Assembly: GCA_964410945.1 (NCBI GenBank)
Contig: CAYPJE010000004.1
Span: 62,001 to 126,000, forward strand
DNA: 64,000 nt
Origin: CAYPJE01 sp964410945
GTDB taxonomy: Bacteria > Fidelibacterota > Marinisomatia > Marinisomatales > TCS56
Direction: 5' to 3'
Shown: piece by piece, positions 26,243 through 34,935 of the stretch
Numbering within the stretch: position 1 is the stretch's first letter
How the letters are laid out: every line of letters starts with the position of its first letter
Notes under the pieces: model-generated
Seen by the model: the letters and a program-made list of their open reading frames with translations, nothing else
Database searches by the model: none
Told to the model about the DNA's origin: nothing
Translations under genes and position numbers: made by a program

Positions 26243-28420
26243 TCATTTCAAATTTACATTAAAATACTCCACCATCTTCTGGTACAGGTTATAGCTGGTG
26301 TGCGGTCCGCGGATACCATGGTTTTTATTGGCATAGAAATACATATCCACCTGTTTGTTGGCCTTCACAAAGTGATCGGCAAGCTGCAGGGAATTCTGGG
26401 GATGGACATTATCATCACCGGTACCGTGAATGAGTAACAGTTTTCCCTGCAATTGATCAACATAGTTGAATACTGAAGCCGAATCATAACCGGCAGCGTT
26501 GTCTTCAATCAATCCCATATATCGCTCAGTCCAGATCGTATCATACAAACGGAAATCAGTCACCGGTGCGCGGGCGATTCCCACCTGGAAATAATCACTG
26601 CCTTTGGTCAAACACAGGGCCGCCATATATCCACCTCCGCTATGCCCCCAGATACCAATTTTATCTGCTTTCACGTACGGCAGACTGCGCAAATATTTCA
26701 CACCCTCAATCTGGTCGTTCACCAGCCATTTGCCAAGGTCGCCATAAGCCAGATTCTCAAAGGCTTTGCCCCGGCCTCCGGTGCCGCGGTTATCGATGGA
26801 AAAGGTTATAAATCCCTTTTGCCCCAGGTACTGGTGGAAGTAATAGTAATGCCCGCCCCAGCGATTCATGACGCGCTGTGAACCAGGTCCGCCGTATCCG
26901 AAGATCACCACCGGATACTGCTGACTTGGGTCAAAGTCCGGTGGAAGCGTGATCATGGCATTAAGGGTTGTCAGCCCGTCACTGGTTGGCACCTCGATGA
27001 ACTCCGGATAAGTGAATCGGTATTCATCGCTCCCGGGAGCCGTACTCCCCACCAGAGTATTGATTATTTCACCTTCATTATCAATCACACTGATCCGGGG
27101 TGGTGTTGCCACACTACTTAACATATCAATGAAGTACTTGCCATCAGGATGTCCTTTTACCGAATGACTGCCACCGGCAGTGCTGATCCGTTCCACTCCA
27201 CCACCGGATAAATCTATTTTATACAGATGATCCTCCAGTACTGAATCGAACTTCCCGGTAAAATAGGCAATCCCCTGATCTTCATTAACGGCAACGATCC
27301 GGTTCACTTCCCAGTCGCCTTCCGTAATCTGCCTAATCTGGTTCCCCGAACGGTCATAATGGTAGATATGCTGGTAACCGGATTTTTCCGAGGTCCACAG
27401 AATTGTACCATCACCCATGAATTGCCAGTTATCGGTAACATCCACCCAACAGGAATCGGTATCTTCAATAACTACATTAGCCGCTCCGGTCTTTGCATCG
27501 GCCAGCAGCACTTCCATTTTATTCTGGGGCCGGTTCAAACGCATGACCGCCAATTCATTGGAATTGCCAGCCCATTTTATCCGTGGAATATAAAATTCTG
27601 TACCGGGATTGATTTTCATCCAACGTACTTTTCCTTTAGCGACTTTAACAATTCCGATTTTTACCGTCGGATTGGTCTCACCCACTTTGGGATAGGCAAT
27701 TTCATTGATCATTGGATATTTCTCCAGCTCATCAATCAGTCTGAAGCGTGGCACATTGGTTTGATCCTCACGCCAGAAGGCGATCGATTTACTGTCCGGC
27801 GACCAGCGGTACCCATCGGCTGAACCGAATTCCTCCTCATAAACCCAGCCGAACTGGCCATTGATAATATTCTCCGAACCATCTTTAGTCAGCTGGCGGA
27901 TTTTGCCCGCTGAAATATTGAAACAGTACAAATTATTATTCAGAATGTAGGCTACCTGTTTACCGTCCGGGGAAAATTTTACATTCCTCAGCAATTGACC
28001 GTCGGCCAGCAACGAAACATCACCGGTGGCTCTGTTTACCAGATAATATATCCCCTCCCTGGAATGGCGCCAGATACGCCGCATTTCGGACCTGATCAGA
28101 AAGTAGGTGGCGGGTGAATTGATCCAGAATGATTCAATATCCAGGTTAATTCCCTGATATATAAAATCTTCATCGGAATAGTATTCCTCGACTTCTTTGG
28201 TTACAAAATTCAATTTGTGGATTGAATTCTGGCTGGTATCATCGTCCAGATAGAGCAGTCCGGAATCATCACCCAGCCAGTTGATGCAACAAATTTCCCG
28301 GGGATACAGTTCCATATTCAGGAAGATCTCTTTCAGATCAACAGTTTTGGTTTGAGCGAAAGCCGATCCAAACAGAAACATGGAAAAATAAACCGCGATA
28401 ATTTCCGGTTTCGTTTTCAT
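26243..28420 (-). CDS. Dipeptidyl-peptidase IV family serine peptidase (S9), secreted
   Basis: Removes dipeptides from the N-terminus of peptides, usually after proline. The 725-residue protein has a signal peptide (about 1-22, ending SAFAQ), an eight-bladed propeller (about 60-470) carrying the double-Glu motif YEEEF at 194-198 that anchors the substrate amino terminus, and an alpha/beta-hydrolase domain from about 490. The triad is Ser594 in GHSGGGY, Asp669 in GTGDDNVH and His701 in NKNHGI. The serine elbow differs from the common GWSYGGY. It overlaps the uracil-DNA glycosylase gene by four bases. With the S8 protease and GH20 enzyme it points to use of external polymers. Confidence 0.94.
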   Translation of the reverse strand: MKTKPEIIAVYFSMFLFGSAFAQTKTVDLKEIFLNMELYPREICCINWLGDDSGLLYLDDDTSQNSIHKLNFVTKEVEEYYSDEDFIYQGINLDIESFWINSPATYFLIRSEMRRIWRHSREGIYYLVNRATGDVSLLADGQLLRNVKFSPDGKQVAYILNNNLYCFNISAGKIRQLTKDGSENIINGQFGWVYEEEFGSADGYRWSPDSKSIAFWREDQTNVPRFRLIDELEKYPMINEIAYPKVGETNPTVKIGIVKVAKGKVRWMKINPGTEFYIPRIKWAGNSNELAVMRLNRPQNKMEVLLADAKTGAANVVIEDTDSCWVDVTDNWQFMGDGTILWTSEKSGYQHIYHYDRSGNQIRQITEGDWEVNRIVAVNEDQGIAYFTGKFDSVLEDHLYKIDLSGGGVERISTAGGSHSVKGHPDGKYFIDMLSSVATPPRISVIDNEGEIINTLVGSTAPGSDEYRFTYPEFIEVPTSDGLTTLNAMITLPPDFDPSQQYPVVIFGYGGPGSQRVMNRWGGHYYYFHQYLGQKGFITFSIDNRGTGGRGKAFENLAYGDLGKWLVNDQIEGVKYLRSLPYVKADKIGIWGHSGGGYMAALCLTKGSDYFQVGIARAPVTDFRLYDTIWTERYMGLIEDNAAGYDSASVFNYVDQLQGKLLLIHGTGDDNVHPQNSLQLADHFVKANKQVDMYFYANKNHGIRGPHTSYNLYQKMVEYFNVNLK

Positions 28421-29088
28421 TTTATGGTATCCTTTACTTTGTTCAGTAAATCCAGCATCATTGATTCTGTCAGCCGTCCTGTGTTAACATTCCGTGGACT
28501 GGGATGATAACAGCCAATCAGGATTTTCCCATTGGGCAGCAAATATTTTGAGTCGTGGAGGAACGGGAAATCCTTTTTCTTAAAATTGTATTTCTGGCTA
28601 CAGTATTTGAGGTAAGTATCAAAGGCAATTTTCCCCAGTGCCAGCACAGCCTGGTAATCGAGCAGGGCCAGTTCCTTATCAAACCAGTTGAAACAATCGG
28701 CCAGCTCGTTCGAAGTTGGTTTGTCGCCCGGTGGTACGCATTTCACTACCGGTGTCATGTATATATCAAATAATTCCAGGCCATCATCAAGGCTGTCTGA
28801 GTTGGGCTGGTTGGCCATTCCGGCCCGGTGCAGACAATGAACGAGAAAATCGGCCGATTTGTCTCCTGTGAATACCCGTCCGGTACGGTTACCGCCATGA
28901 CGGGCCGGGGCCAGTCCAATCAGCAACAGCTTTGCGGAAGGATCACCATAACCTGGAACCGGTTTACCCCAGTAATCCCAATCCATATACTGGCGCCTTT
29001 TTTCACTGGCAATCTGTTCCCTGAATTCCACCAATCGGGGGCACTGCCGGCAACGCACCAGTCCGGTGTTTAGTTCAGTAATTGAAAT
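28417..29088 (-). CDS. Uracil-DNA glycosylase family 5 (UDGb type), probable ATT start
   Basis: Excises uracil and related damaged bases from DNA. Motif A GLAPARHGGNRTGR followed by FTGD and motif B HPSPRN are those of the thermophile UDGb group, together with PVPGYGDP. Cys residues in CRQCPRL and further along are candidates for a 4Fe-4S cluster. The only canonical in-frame start, GTG at 29058, leaves one residue before the first conserved Cys and has no ribosome site. The frame is open upstream and an ATT at 29088 lies six bases after GGAGAG, giving 12 residues before that Cys, as in relatives. I infer ATT initiation; the family call does not depend on it. Confidence 0.88.
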   Translation of the reverse strand: MSITELNTGLVRCRQCPRLVEFREQIASEKRRQYMDWDYWGKPVPGYGDPSAKLLLIGLAPARHGGNRTGRVFTGDKSADFLVHCLHRAGMANQPNSDSLDDGLELFDIYMTPVVKCVPPGDKPTSNELADCFNWFDKELALLDYQAVLALGKIAFDTYLKYCSQKYNFKKKDFPFLHDSKYLLPNGKILIGCYHPSPRNVNTGRLTESMMLDLLNKVKDTIK

Positions 29089-29265
29089 ATTTAGCTCTCC
29101 CTGTCCTGTATTGTCCGTTAAAATTTACATTCAAAAAGCAAATGGTCGCAGGTTTCTTCCGTTTAAGCGGCTGATATCCCTGTTAACAGCCTTGCTCGTT
29201 GCTTCGACATTCTAATATCTCTAAATTTGCTGATTCAATTTATTTAATATTCAAAGGATTACCCG

Positions 29266-31104
29266 ATGGGAATGATGACTCATATGCGCGACCGGATGCA
29301 CGTTGTACTCTGGGCTTTGCTGATATTATTTTTACTTAGCATGACCATTGGCGGTCTGGTGGGTGGTGCCAATGTAATTGATGAATTACTGGGAAAAGTC
29401 GATCCACGGAAAGCCATTGGAGTGGTCAACGGAACCAACATTTCTCCCGATGATTTTATGCAGATGGTCAGTGCCGAAATGGACCAGTACCGTTACAGCG
29501 GCCAGGAAATCACCGATCAGCGGATCAATCAGATTCGCGAGGGGATTTGGGACCGGATGGTAACTCAGATACTGATCAGCGATTACCTAGAAGATATTGG
29601 CATCGAAGCCACCGATGAGGAAGTTTTATTCCATATCCAGGAAGCGCCACCGGCCTTTTTAACCAGCCTGCCCGATTTTCAGACCAACGGCCAGTTCGAC
29701 CAGGCCAAATACCTGCAGGCGGTGATGAATCCACAGGGTAATGAATGGATGCCGGTAGAAAACCACATGCGTTACACCTTCATCCCCAATTTCAAACTGG
29801 AACAGTATATCAATGCTTCGATCACAGTCAACGAAGAAGAAATCCAAAAAGAATATGCCAAACATAATGTGGAGTATACTGTTTCCGCCCTGCATGCGAT
29901 GACTAATTCCTTCACTGGTGCTGATATCGAACCCACCGACGATGAAATCGCCGGCTATTACAAGGCCAACAGTGATGAATTCCATCAGATTGAACATCGT
30001 AACGTCCGTTATGTAAGCTGGCTCAAGACACCTTCTCCCAGCGATACGCTCCGTGCCTATGAACAAGCTTTGGATTTGAAAGACCAGGCTCTGCGTGGTA
30101 CTGATTTTGCCACCCTGGCTGATTCATATACCGAAGACCCGGGAAATGCAGTAACCGCTGATTCCGGCCGGGGCGGTTCCCTGGGCTGGTTCGGCAAGGG
30201 ACAGATGGTCAAACCATTTGAGGAGGCGGCCTTCAAAGCCCGCGTCGGTGAAGTTGTTGGACCGGTCCTCTCCCAGTTCGGGTATCATGTCATAAAAGTT
30301 ATCGATAAGCGGAACAGCGATGGAAAAGAGCAGGTAAATGCTTCCCATATCCTGTTGAAAATCGAGATGGGTTCCAATACCAGGGAAGAGCTGCGGCGGG
30401 CTTCCACCCTGTTCAGTTATGACGCCCTTGATTATGGTTTTGATGCCGCTCTGGACACTCATTCTGTCGATGCCCAGGAGGCCACCAATCTGAATACCAA
30501 TTCGATCTATGTTGCCGGTCTCGGACAGTTCCGCGGACTGGTTCGTTTTGCCTTCAACACCGAATCGGGTACTATTTCTAATCCATTGGAAAACGACAGC
30601 CACTATGTCGTTGCCGTTGTTGACAGTATCATCCCGGCCGGGCTTCAACCACTGGAAGTTGTTAAAGAAGCAATCAATGGCAATCTGCGCCAGGAAAAGC
30701 AGAAAGTGGCTGCCCTGGCACTGATCACCGATCTTAAATCCCAACTGGCCCCGGAACTCGAATTTGCCGACCTGGCCGCCGAATCCGATCTGGTTGAATT
30801 GGTTGCCGAAGACACCAAGCCGCTGGCTCGCGGATTCTCATCGGTTGGCCTCAGTAATCAGATCGTAGGCGCCCTGCAGGTCGCCGAACCAGGTGATATC
30901 ATCGGACCGGCGGAAACCATGCGCGGTTATGCCCTGGTACAACTGATCGGCTCAACAACCTTCGATTCCACACAATTTGAAATCCAGCACGACGTTCTGA
31001 AAAATGATTTGATTGGTAAAAAACAAAATCAATTCTACAATGACTGGATTCAAACCATGAAGGATGAAGCGGAAATCGTGGATAACCGAAAGTATTATTT
31101 CTAG
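29266..31104 (+). CDS. PpiD/SurA-like peptidyl-prolyl isomerase, membrane-anchored
   Basis: A periplasmic folding helper for exported and outer-membrane proteins. The 612-residue protein has one N-terminal membrane anchor (residues about 12-33), a SurA_N-like chaperone region (about 48-235, opening AIGVVNGTNISPDDFMQ) and a parvulin domain (about 250-352, GGSLGWFGKGQMVKPFEEAA and GYHVIKVID). A second parvulin-like start, VNASHILLKI, follows but decays into an unrecognised region, and the C-terminal 180 residues resemble the tail of PpiD. An AAAGGATT ribosome site precedes the ATG. An intrinsic terminator follows. Confidence 0.9.
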   Translation: MGMMTHMRDRMHVVLWALLILFLLSMTIGGLVGGANVIDELLGKVDPRKAIGVVNGTNISPDDFMQMVSAEMDQYRYSGQEITDQRINQIREGIWDRMVTQILISDYLEDIGIEATDEEVLFHIQEAPPAFLTSLPDFQTNGQFDQAKYLQAVMNPQGNEWMPVENHMRYTFIPNFKLEQYINASITVNEEEIQKEYAKHNVEYTVSALHAMTNSFTGADIEPTDDEIAGYYKANSDEFHQIEHRNVRYVSWLKTPSPSDTLRAYEQALDLKDQALRGTDFATLADSYTEDPGNAVTADSGRGGSLGWFGKGQMVKPFEEAAFKARVGEVVGPVLSQFGYHVIKVIDKRNSDGKEQVNASHILLKIEMGSNTREELRRASTLFSYDALDYGFDAALDTHSVDAQEATNLNTNSIYVAGLGQFRGLVRFAFNTESGTISNPLENDSHYVVAVVDSIIPAGLQPLEVVKEAINGNLRQEKQKVAALALITDLKSQLAPELEFADLAAESDLVELVAEDTKPLARGFSSVGLSNQIVGALQVAEPGDIIGPAETMRGYALVQLIGSTTFDSTQFEIQHDVLKNDLIGKKQNQFYNDWIQTMKDEAEIVDNRKYYF

Positions 31105-31123
31105 TAACTAATATTATTCGCTG

Positions 31124-31153
31124 AAAAAAGGCGTGCACCTGCACGCCTTTTTT
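31124..31153 (+). terminator. Intrinsic terminator after the PpiD-like gene
   Basis: GGCGTGC and GCACGCC form a perfect stem with a four-base loop, flanked by A6 and T6, 19 bases after the stop codon. It isolates the chaperone gene from the thiolase operon downstream. Confidence 0.94.
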
Positions 31154-31322
31154 ATTTTTACGGAAAACCCTTATTTTATTTTTAGCCTTAATCATTTAGC
31201 GTTCGTAAATTATTCCGTTAGTTGAATTTTTATACAGCATTTCAGCACCCGAAACACAAGATTGACAGTGCAAGTATCCATATCAAGATTCGATTATTTC
31301 TCTTCCCAAGATATTCACTCGC

Positions 31323-31343
31323 GCCGGTTACTACCGAACCGGC
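31323..31343 (+). promoter_or_regulatory. Leader hairpin upstream of the thiolase operon
   Basis: GCCGGTT and AACCGGC form a perfect 7-bp stem with a seven-base loop, ending about 22 bases before the ribosome site (AAGGGG) of the first ORF. There is no T tract, so it is not a terminator; it may be an operator or an mRNA structure. Function is a guess. Confidence 0.4.
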
Positions 31344-31374
31344 AACCACCAAAAACCAATAACAAGGGGACATA

Positions 31375-31515
31375 ATGATTACCTTTAGTGACAAGCAGCT
31401 AAAAACACCGCAGATGATGCGACCAGTCTATCTGGCTTCAGGTGGAATGTCCAAATTTGGCAGCACCGACACCCCGGCGAGAAGCCGGTTCAAACTCAAG
31501 AAAAGGGGGGCATGA
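31375..31515 (+). CDS. 46-residue leader ORF, resembles a truncated thiolase N-terminus
   Basis: A short ORF with its own AAGGGG ribosome site eight bases upstream. Its stop overlaps the start of the following thiolase gene (ATGATGG), and the purine-rich end of the ORF (AAAAGGGGGG) supplies the ribosome site for that gene. The internal segment PVYLASGGMSKFG resembles the first strand and turn of thiolases of the archaeal type, after which the sequence becomes basic and unrelated. It may be the stump of a deleted third thiolase gene, or a real leader peptide that couples translation. I cannot tell which. Confidence 0.5.
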   Translation: MITFSDKQLKTPQMMRPVYLASGGMSKFGSTDTPARSRFKLKKRGA

Positions 31516-32621
31516 TGGATGTCGCTGTATTAGGTGTTGGGTTCTGTGGTTCCTTTCCAAAATCGGAAGGGCTTTCTTATCGTGAGTTGATTCGGAGGGC
31601 AGCCACCCAGGCCTATGCTGATGCTGGTATTGAAGCCTCTGAGCTTGAAGGCGCTGTATCTTGCGAAGAAGACTTCGTCTCAGGCTATTCCATCTCCGAC
31701 GAATATGTTCCCGATCAATTAGGTGTGCAGATGAAGTCCGTCTACACCATTTGCGGTGATTTTTTACACGGCCTCTCCTCGGCCACGATGCAACTCAAGA
31801 CCGGTCGCTTCAAACTTTTGGCTGTCGAGTCGTATTGCAAAGCCAGCAATATGCTCAATAAGGATGAAGTATTGAACTTTGCCTATGACCCAGTTTGGAA
31901 TCGTTTCGATGTCACACCCAACTATTTGGCCGGCATTGAAATGCAACAATTCCTCGAACGTTCTGAGTATTCCGCCGACGATGTGGCTAATGTCGTCACC
32001 GATGCCAAGGCCAAGGGTCTAGCCAATAGTTTAGCGCCCTACGGATCGCATCTACCCAAGAACGAAATTCTTGACGGTCGGTCCGTCGCCAGTCCAGTGA
32101 CGGAGTCCATGATTGCTAAGCCGGCCGACGCCGCCGTGGTCTTCGTTCTGGGAACGCAAGAATCGAATATTAAAAAAGCCCGCAAACCGGTCTTCATTAC
32201 GGGTACTGGCTGGAGTTCTGGCAATTCCATCCTGGAACGTAGAGATCACGCAGCCTCGTCTGGAACAGAAGAAGCGACCAAAATGGCTTTTGTCGAAGCC
32301 CAAGTTTCGAATCCTGGCAAAGAATTGGATGCCATCTATGTGTCAGATTTATATGCACACCGAGCCCTCATGCACTTGGATGCCATGGGAATTGAAGCTG
32401 GCTTAAACGAAAAAATTAACCCTGATGGTGGTTCCATATCCATGGGTGATCTTATTGAAGCTAACGGCGGAGCCCGACTTTACGATGCCGTCCTTCAACT
32501 CAGAGGTGAAGCAGGTAGTCACCAATTACCAAATGTTAAACGTGCTGCTGCACAAGGATGGAGAGGACTTCCGACTGATTCCTGTGCCGTTGTCGTGCTT
32601 GATCAAGAAAGGAGGAGCTAA
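31512..32621 (+). CDS. Thiolase-like acyl-CoA acyltransferase subunit (retains nucleophilic Cys)
   Basis: A 369-residue thiolase-fold protein. Cys81 in YTICGDFLHG occupies the position of the thiolase nucleophile, His284 lies in YAHRALMHLDAMG and a second Cys358 is in PTDSCAVVVL. The usual GHP motif near the C-terminus is replaced by MGDLIEANGGARL, so the second catalytic His is missing. Such proteins in archaea and some bacteria work as complexes with a DUF35 zinc-ribbon/OB-fold protein; the next gene encodes precisely this combination. Codon choice (frequent ACG, TCG, GTC) looks unlike neighbours. Reaction and substrate are unknown; condensing or retro-aldol/thiolytic chemistry on an acyl-CoA is plausible. 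Confidence 0.78.
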   Translation: MMDVAVLGVGFCGSFPKSEGLSYRELIRRAATQAYADAGIEASELEGAVSCEEDFVSGYSISDEYVPDQLGVQMKSVYTICGDFLHGLSSATMQLKTGRFKLLAVESYCKASNMLNKDEVLNFAYDPVWNRFDVTPNYLAGIEMQQFLERSEYSADDVANVVTDAKAKGLANSLAPYGSHLPKNEILDGRSVASPVTESMIAKPADAAVVFVLGTQESNIKKARKPVFITGTGWSSGNSILERRDHAASSGTEEATKMAFVEAQVSNPGKELDAIYVSDLYAHRALMHLDAMGIEAGLNEKINPDGGSISMGDLIEANGGARLYDAVLQLRGEAGSHQLPNVKRAAAQGWRGLPTDSCAVVVLDQERRS

Positions 32622-32623
32622 TT

Positions 32624-34819
32624 ATGAGTTCAGCTAATCGAGTAGGTGTTATTGGTGCTGGAATGACTCGTTTCGTTCGTAGGGCGAAAGAAGCTCCCGG
32701 TGAATTGGCGGCAAAAGCAGTAGAAATGGCTTTGGAAGATGCCGGATTAACAATCAACGATATTGATGCCGTTATTCATGGAACTGCTCCTGACGCGTTT
32801 GATGGCGTGCACATGAAAGGTGAACATTTGATCGCCGGTTCTGGCGGCGCTAACAAGCCTTACATGAGACATTTCGTGGGCGGAGGAACAGGCGTATTCA
32901 GCCCTATTCATGGTTGGATGCACGTAGCCTCCGGCAAATTCAAGACTTGTTTGGTTGTTTGTGAAGAAAAGATGTCCCCATGTGTGCCCCATCCGGCTGG
33001 CGCATTCCTTACAATCTTTGACCACACAACAGAACAACCACTGAAGCTTACATTACTTCATATTTTCGCCATCGAAATGAACCGCTTCATGCACAAGTAT
33101 GGCTACACGGAAGAAGAGCTGGCTCGCGTTTCGGTCATTAGTAAAAAGAATGCTATGGGTCATCCTGCCGCGCAGATCGCAAAAGAGACTAGCGTGGAAG
33201 AGGTTATGGCCTCACCTGTTCTTTCCTGGCCCGTCAAACGCCTGGACATCAGCCCGACCTCTGACGGTGCGGTGGCAATCGTCCTGGCCAATGAAGAAGT
33301 CACGCGCAAGCATTGCAAAGCTCCTGCGTATATAGACGGAGTTGGTTTCCGTCTGGATACTGCGTACTGGTGCACACGTGACTTAGCGTATCCCGAGTAC
33401 GTGGCCAGAGCGGCTGGCGATGCGTATAAGATGGCAGGAATCTACAACCCAGAAAAAGAAATTGACTTCTGGGAACCATACGATCCCTTTGATTACAAAG
33501 CTCTTCATCATATGAATGGCTTGCTCCAGGATCCCACGGGAAAGAGAGTCAAAGAGCTTCTGCTTTCAGGCGCATTTGAAAAGGATGGATCGCATCCGAT
33601 CTGCCCCTCCGGCGGAGCCTTGGGTGTGGGTAACCCGATTGCAGCCACCGGTCTCATGAAGATTGCCGAGCTTTACTTCCAATTGACCGGCCAAGCCGGT
33701 GTCCGGCAGTTAAAGGGAGATCTCCAACGCGGTATCGCCCAAGCCTGGGGTGACCTCATGCAGGTAGGTACAGTCGTCATCATGAACGCCGACAAAGGAA
33801 CGGTCTCCACGTCGACGCGATGGAAGGAAATGACAAAAGAAAACCTTCCCGGCGGAACGCCCATTAAGGACGTAAAGGAAGTACCGTATGTCGATTACCA
33901 GCCCGAAATCAATTACTCCTGGGACAATGGTCGGGCTCTAACGACATACCTGGAAGGCTTTAAGGCTGGAAAGATTCGTGGAAGTAAATGTCCATTATGT
34001 GGGCGCATGATGATTCCGGCACGCGCGTTCTGTGAAGTCTGCAATCTCAAAGAAGTCACAGACTATTACGATCTTCCCGATACGGGTACGGTCAAAACCT
34101 TCACCATTTCAAATGTCGATTGGGATTCATCCATGTTGGGCGATGGCAAAGTGAATATCTTTGCCGTCATCGAAATTGATGGCACCCAGGAAAACATGGG
34201 CCTCATTCATCGCATGATGGATGTCGATCCCAAAGATGTGAAAGTCGGCATGCGGGTTAAAGCCGTATGGAAACCGGAAAGCGAACGCACGGGTAACATC
34301 ACGGATTTAAATTATTTCCGTCCCCTCAAGGATGGAGATGCCACCGACGTCAAACCGACACGCGTCAAACCGGTGGAACTCGACTCGGTAACGGCGAAAT
34401 CGCATCCGGGAAGAATTCCGTTGGATTATCGTTACACGGCCGGTATTGCGGGTATCAAATTCTATGAGGATTTGTCTCAAGGCAAACTGACCGGTACGGA
34501 AAGCCCTGAGAGCAAGACGATTCACTTTCCTCCCACACAATTCGATGAAAAGAAAATGTGCAGCATGGATGTGGTCGCCAACGCCAAGGAGATTGATCCC
34601 AAGAGTGGAAAAATCGTTGGCTACACAGTTGTAACGGAAGACCGCCAGGGGGAAGAACTGGACAAACCGCAGGTGATCGTGCAAGTGGGATTCAACGGAG
34701 TGCACGGAACGATCTTCGGCAAATTGGATACCGACAACCCCGAAAGTGTCAAAACCGGCATGAACGTGGCCTTGCAGCCTACAAAGGAATGTGGACCCAA
34801 TCACCTGATCTTTAAATAG
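32624..34819 (+). CDS. Thiolase-like protein fused to a DUF35 zinc-ribbon/OB-fold module and a second C-terminal domain
   Basis: A 731-residue fusion. Residues 1-395 form a thiolase fold (VIGAGMTRF, CPSGGALGVGNPIAATGLMK) but the nucleophile site reads FVGGGTGVFS, without Cys, and the GHP motif is GNP; His295/296 remain. Residues about 440-565 are a DUF35 module with Cys456, Cys459, Cys470 and Cys473 as zinc ligands and an OB-fold. Residues about 600-731 form a further domain that resembles an OB-fold without zinc ligands. DUF35 partners are known to gate acyl-CoA entry in thiolase/HMG-CoA synthase complexes and in Ltp2-type aldolases. With the preceding gene it probably forms a heteromeric enzyme; the reaction is unknown. 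A strong AGGAGC ribosome site precedes it. Confidence 0.8.
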   Translation: MSSANRVGVIGAGMTRFVRRAKEAPGELAAKAVEMALEDAGLTINDIDAVIHGTAPDAFDGVHMKGEHLIAGSGGANKPYMRHFVGGGTGVFSPIHGWMHVASGKFKTCLVVCEEKMSPCVPHPAGAFLTIFDHTTEQPLKLTLLHIFAIEMNRFMHKYGYTEEELARVSVISKKNAMGHPAAQIAKETSVEEVMASPVLSWPVKRLDISPTSDGAVAIVLANEEVTRKHCKAPAYIDGVGFRLDTAYWCTRDLAYPEYVARAAGDAYKMAGIYNPEKEIDFWEPYDPFDYKALHHMNGLLQDPTGKRVKELLLSGAFEKDGSHPICPSGGALGVGNPIAATGLMKIAELYFQLTGQAGVRQLKGDLQRGIAQAWGDLMQVGTVVIMNADKGTVSTSTRWKEMTKENLPGGTPIKDVKEVPYVDYQPEINYSWDNGRALTTYLEGFKAGKIRGSKCPLCGRMMIPARAFCEVCNLKEVTDYYDLPDTGTVKTFTISNVDWDSSMLGDGKVNIFAVIEIDGTQENMGLIHRMMDVDPKDVKVGMRVKAVWKPESERTGNITDLNYFRPLKDGDATDVKPTRVKPVELDSVTAKSHPGRIPLDYRYTAGIAGIKFYEDLSQGKLTGTESPESKTIHFPPTQFDEKKMCSMDVVANAKEIDPKSGKIVGYTVVTEDRQGEELDKPQVIVQVGFNGVHGTIFGKLDTDNPESVKTGMNVALQPTKECGPNHLIFK

Positions 34820-34856
34820 ACTGCAATTAAACTATGGAACTGTTGATCCATCCTTC

Positions 34857-34928
34857 ATGATTCTCGACTTGGCCTGGGTACCAGTCGAGACGCTGGAGGC
34901 GGAATTGCCGGAAGGATTTACTTTCTAG
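34857..34928 (+). pseudogene. Possible 23-codon gene stump after the thiolase operon
   Basis: An ATG-initiated reading of 23 codons (MILDLAWVPVETLEAELPEG then FTF and TAG). The pattern W-PVE-L--LPEGF resembles the start of acetoacetate decarboxylase-like or DUF2071-like proteins, which may indicate a deleted gene. Composition matches the thiolase genes. The match is short and may be chance. Confidence 0.25.
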
Positions 34929-34935
34929 TTCTTAA

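Noticed and set aside
31262..31267. TTGACA as a -35 box for the thiolase operon
   Set aside because: No acceptable -10 hexamer at 16-18 bases; may be chance.
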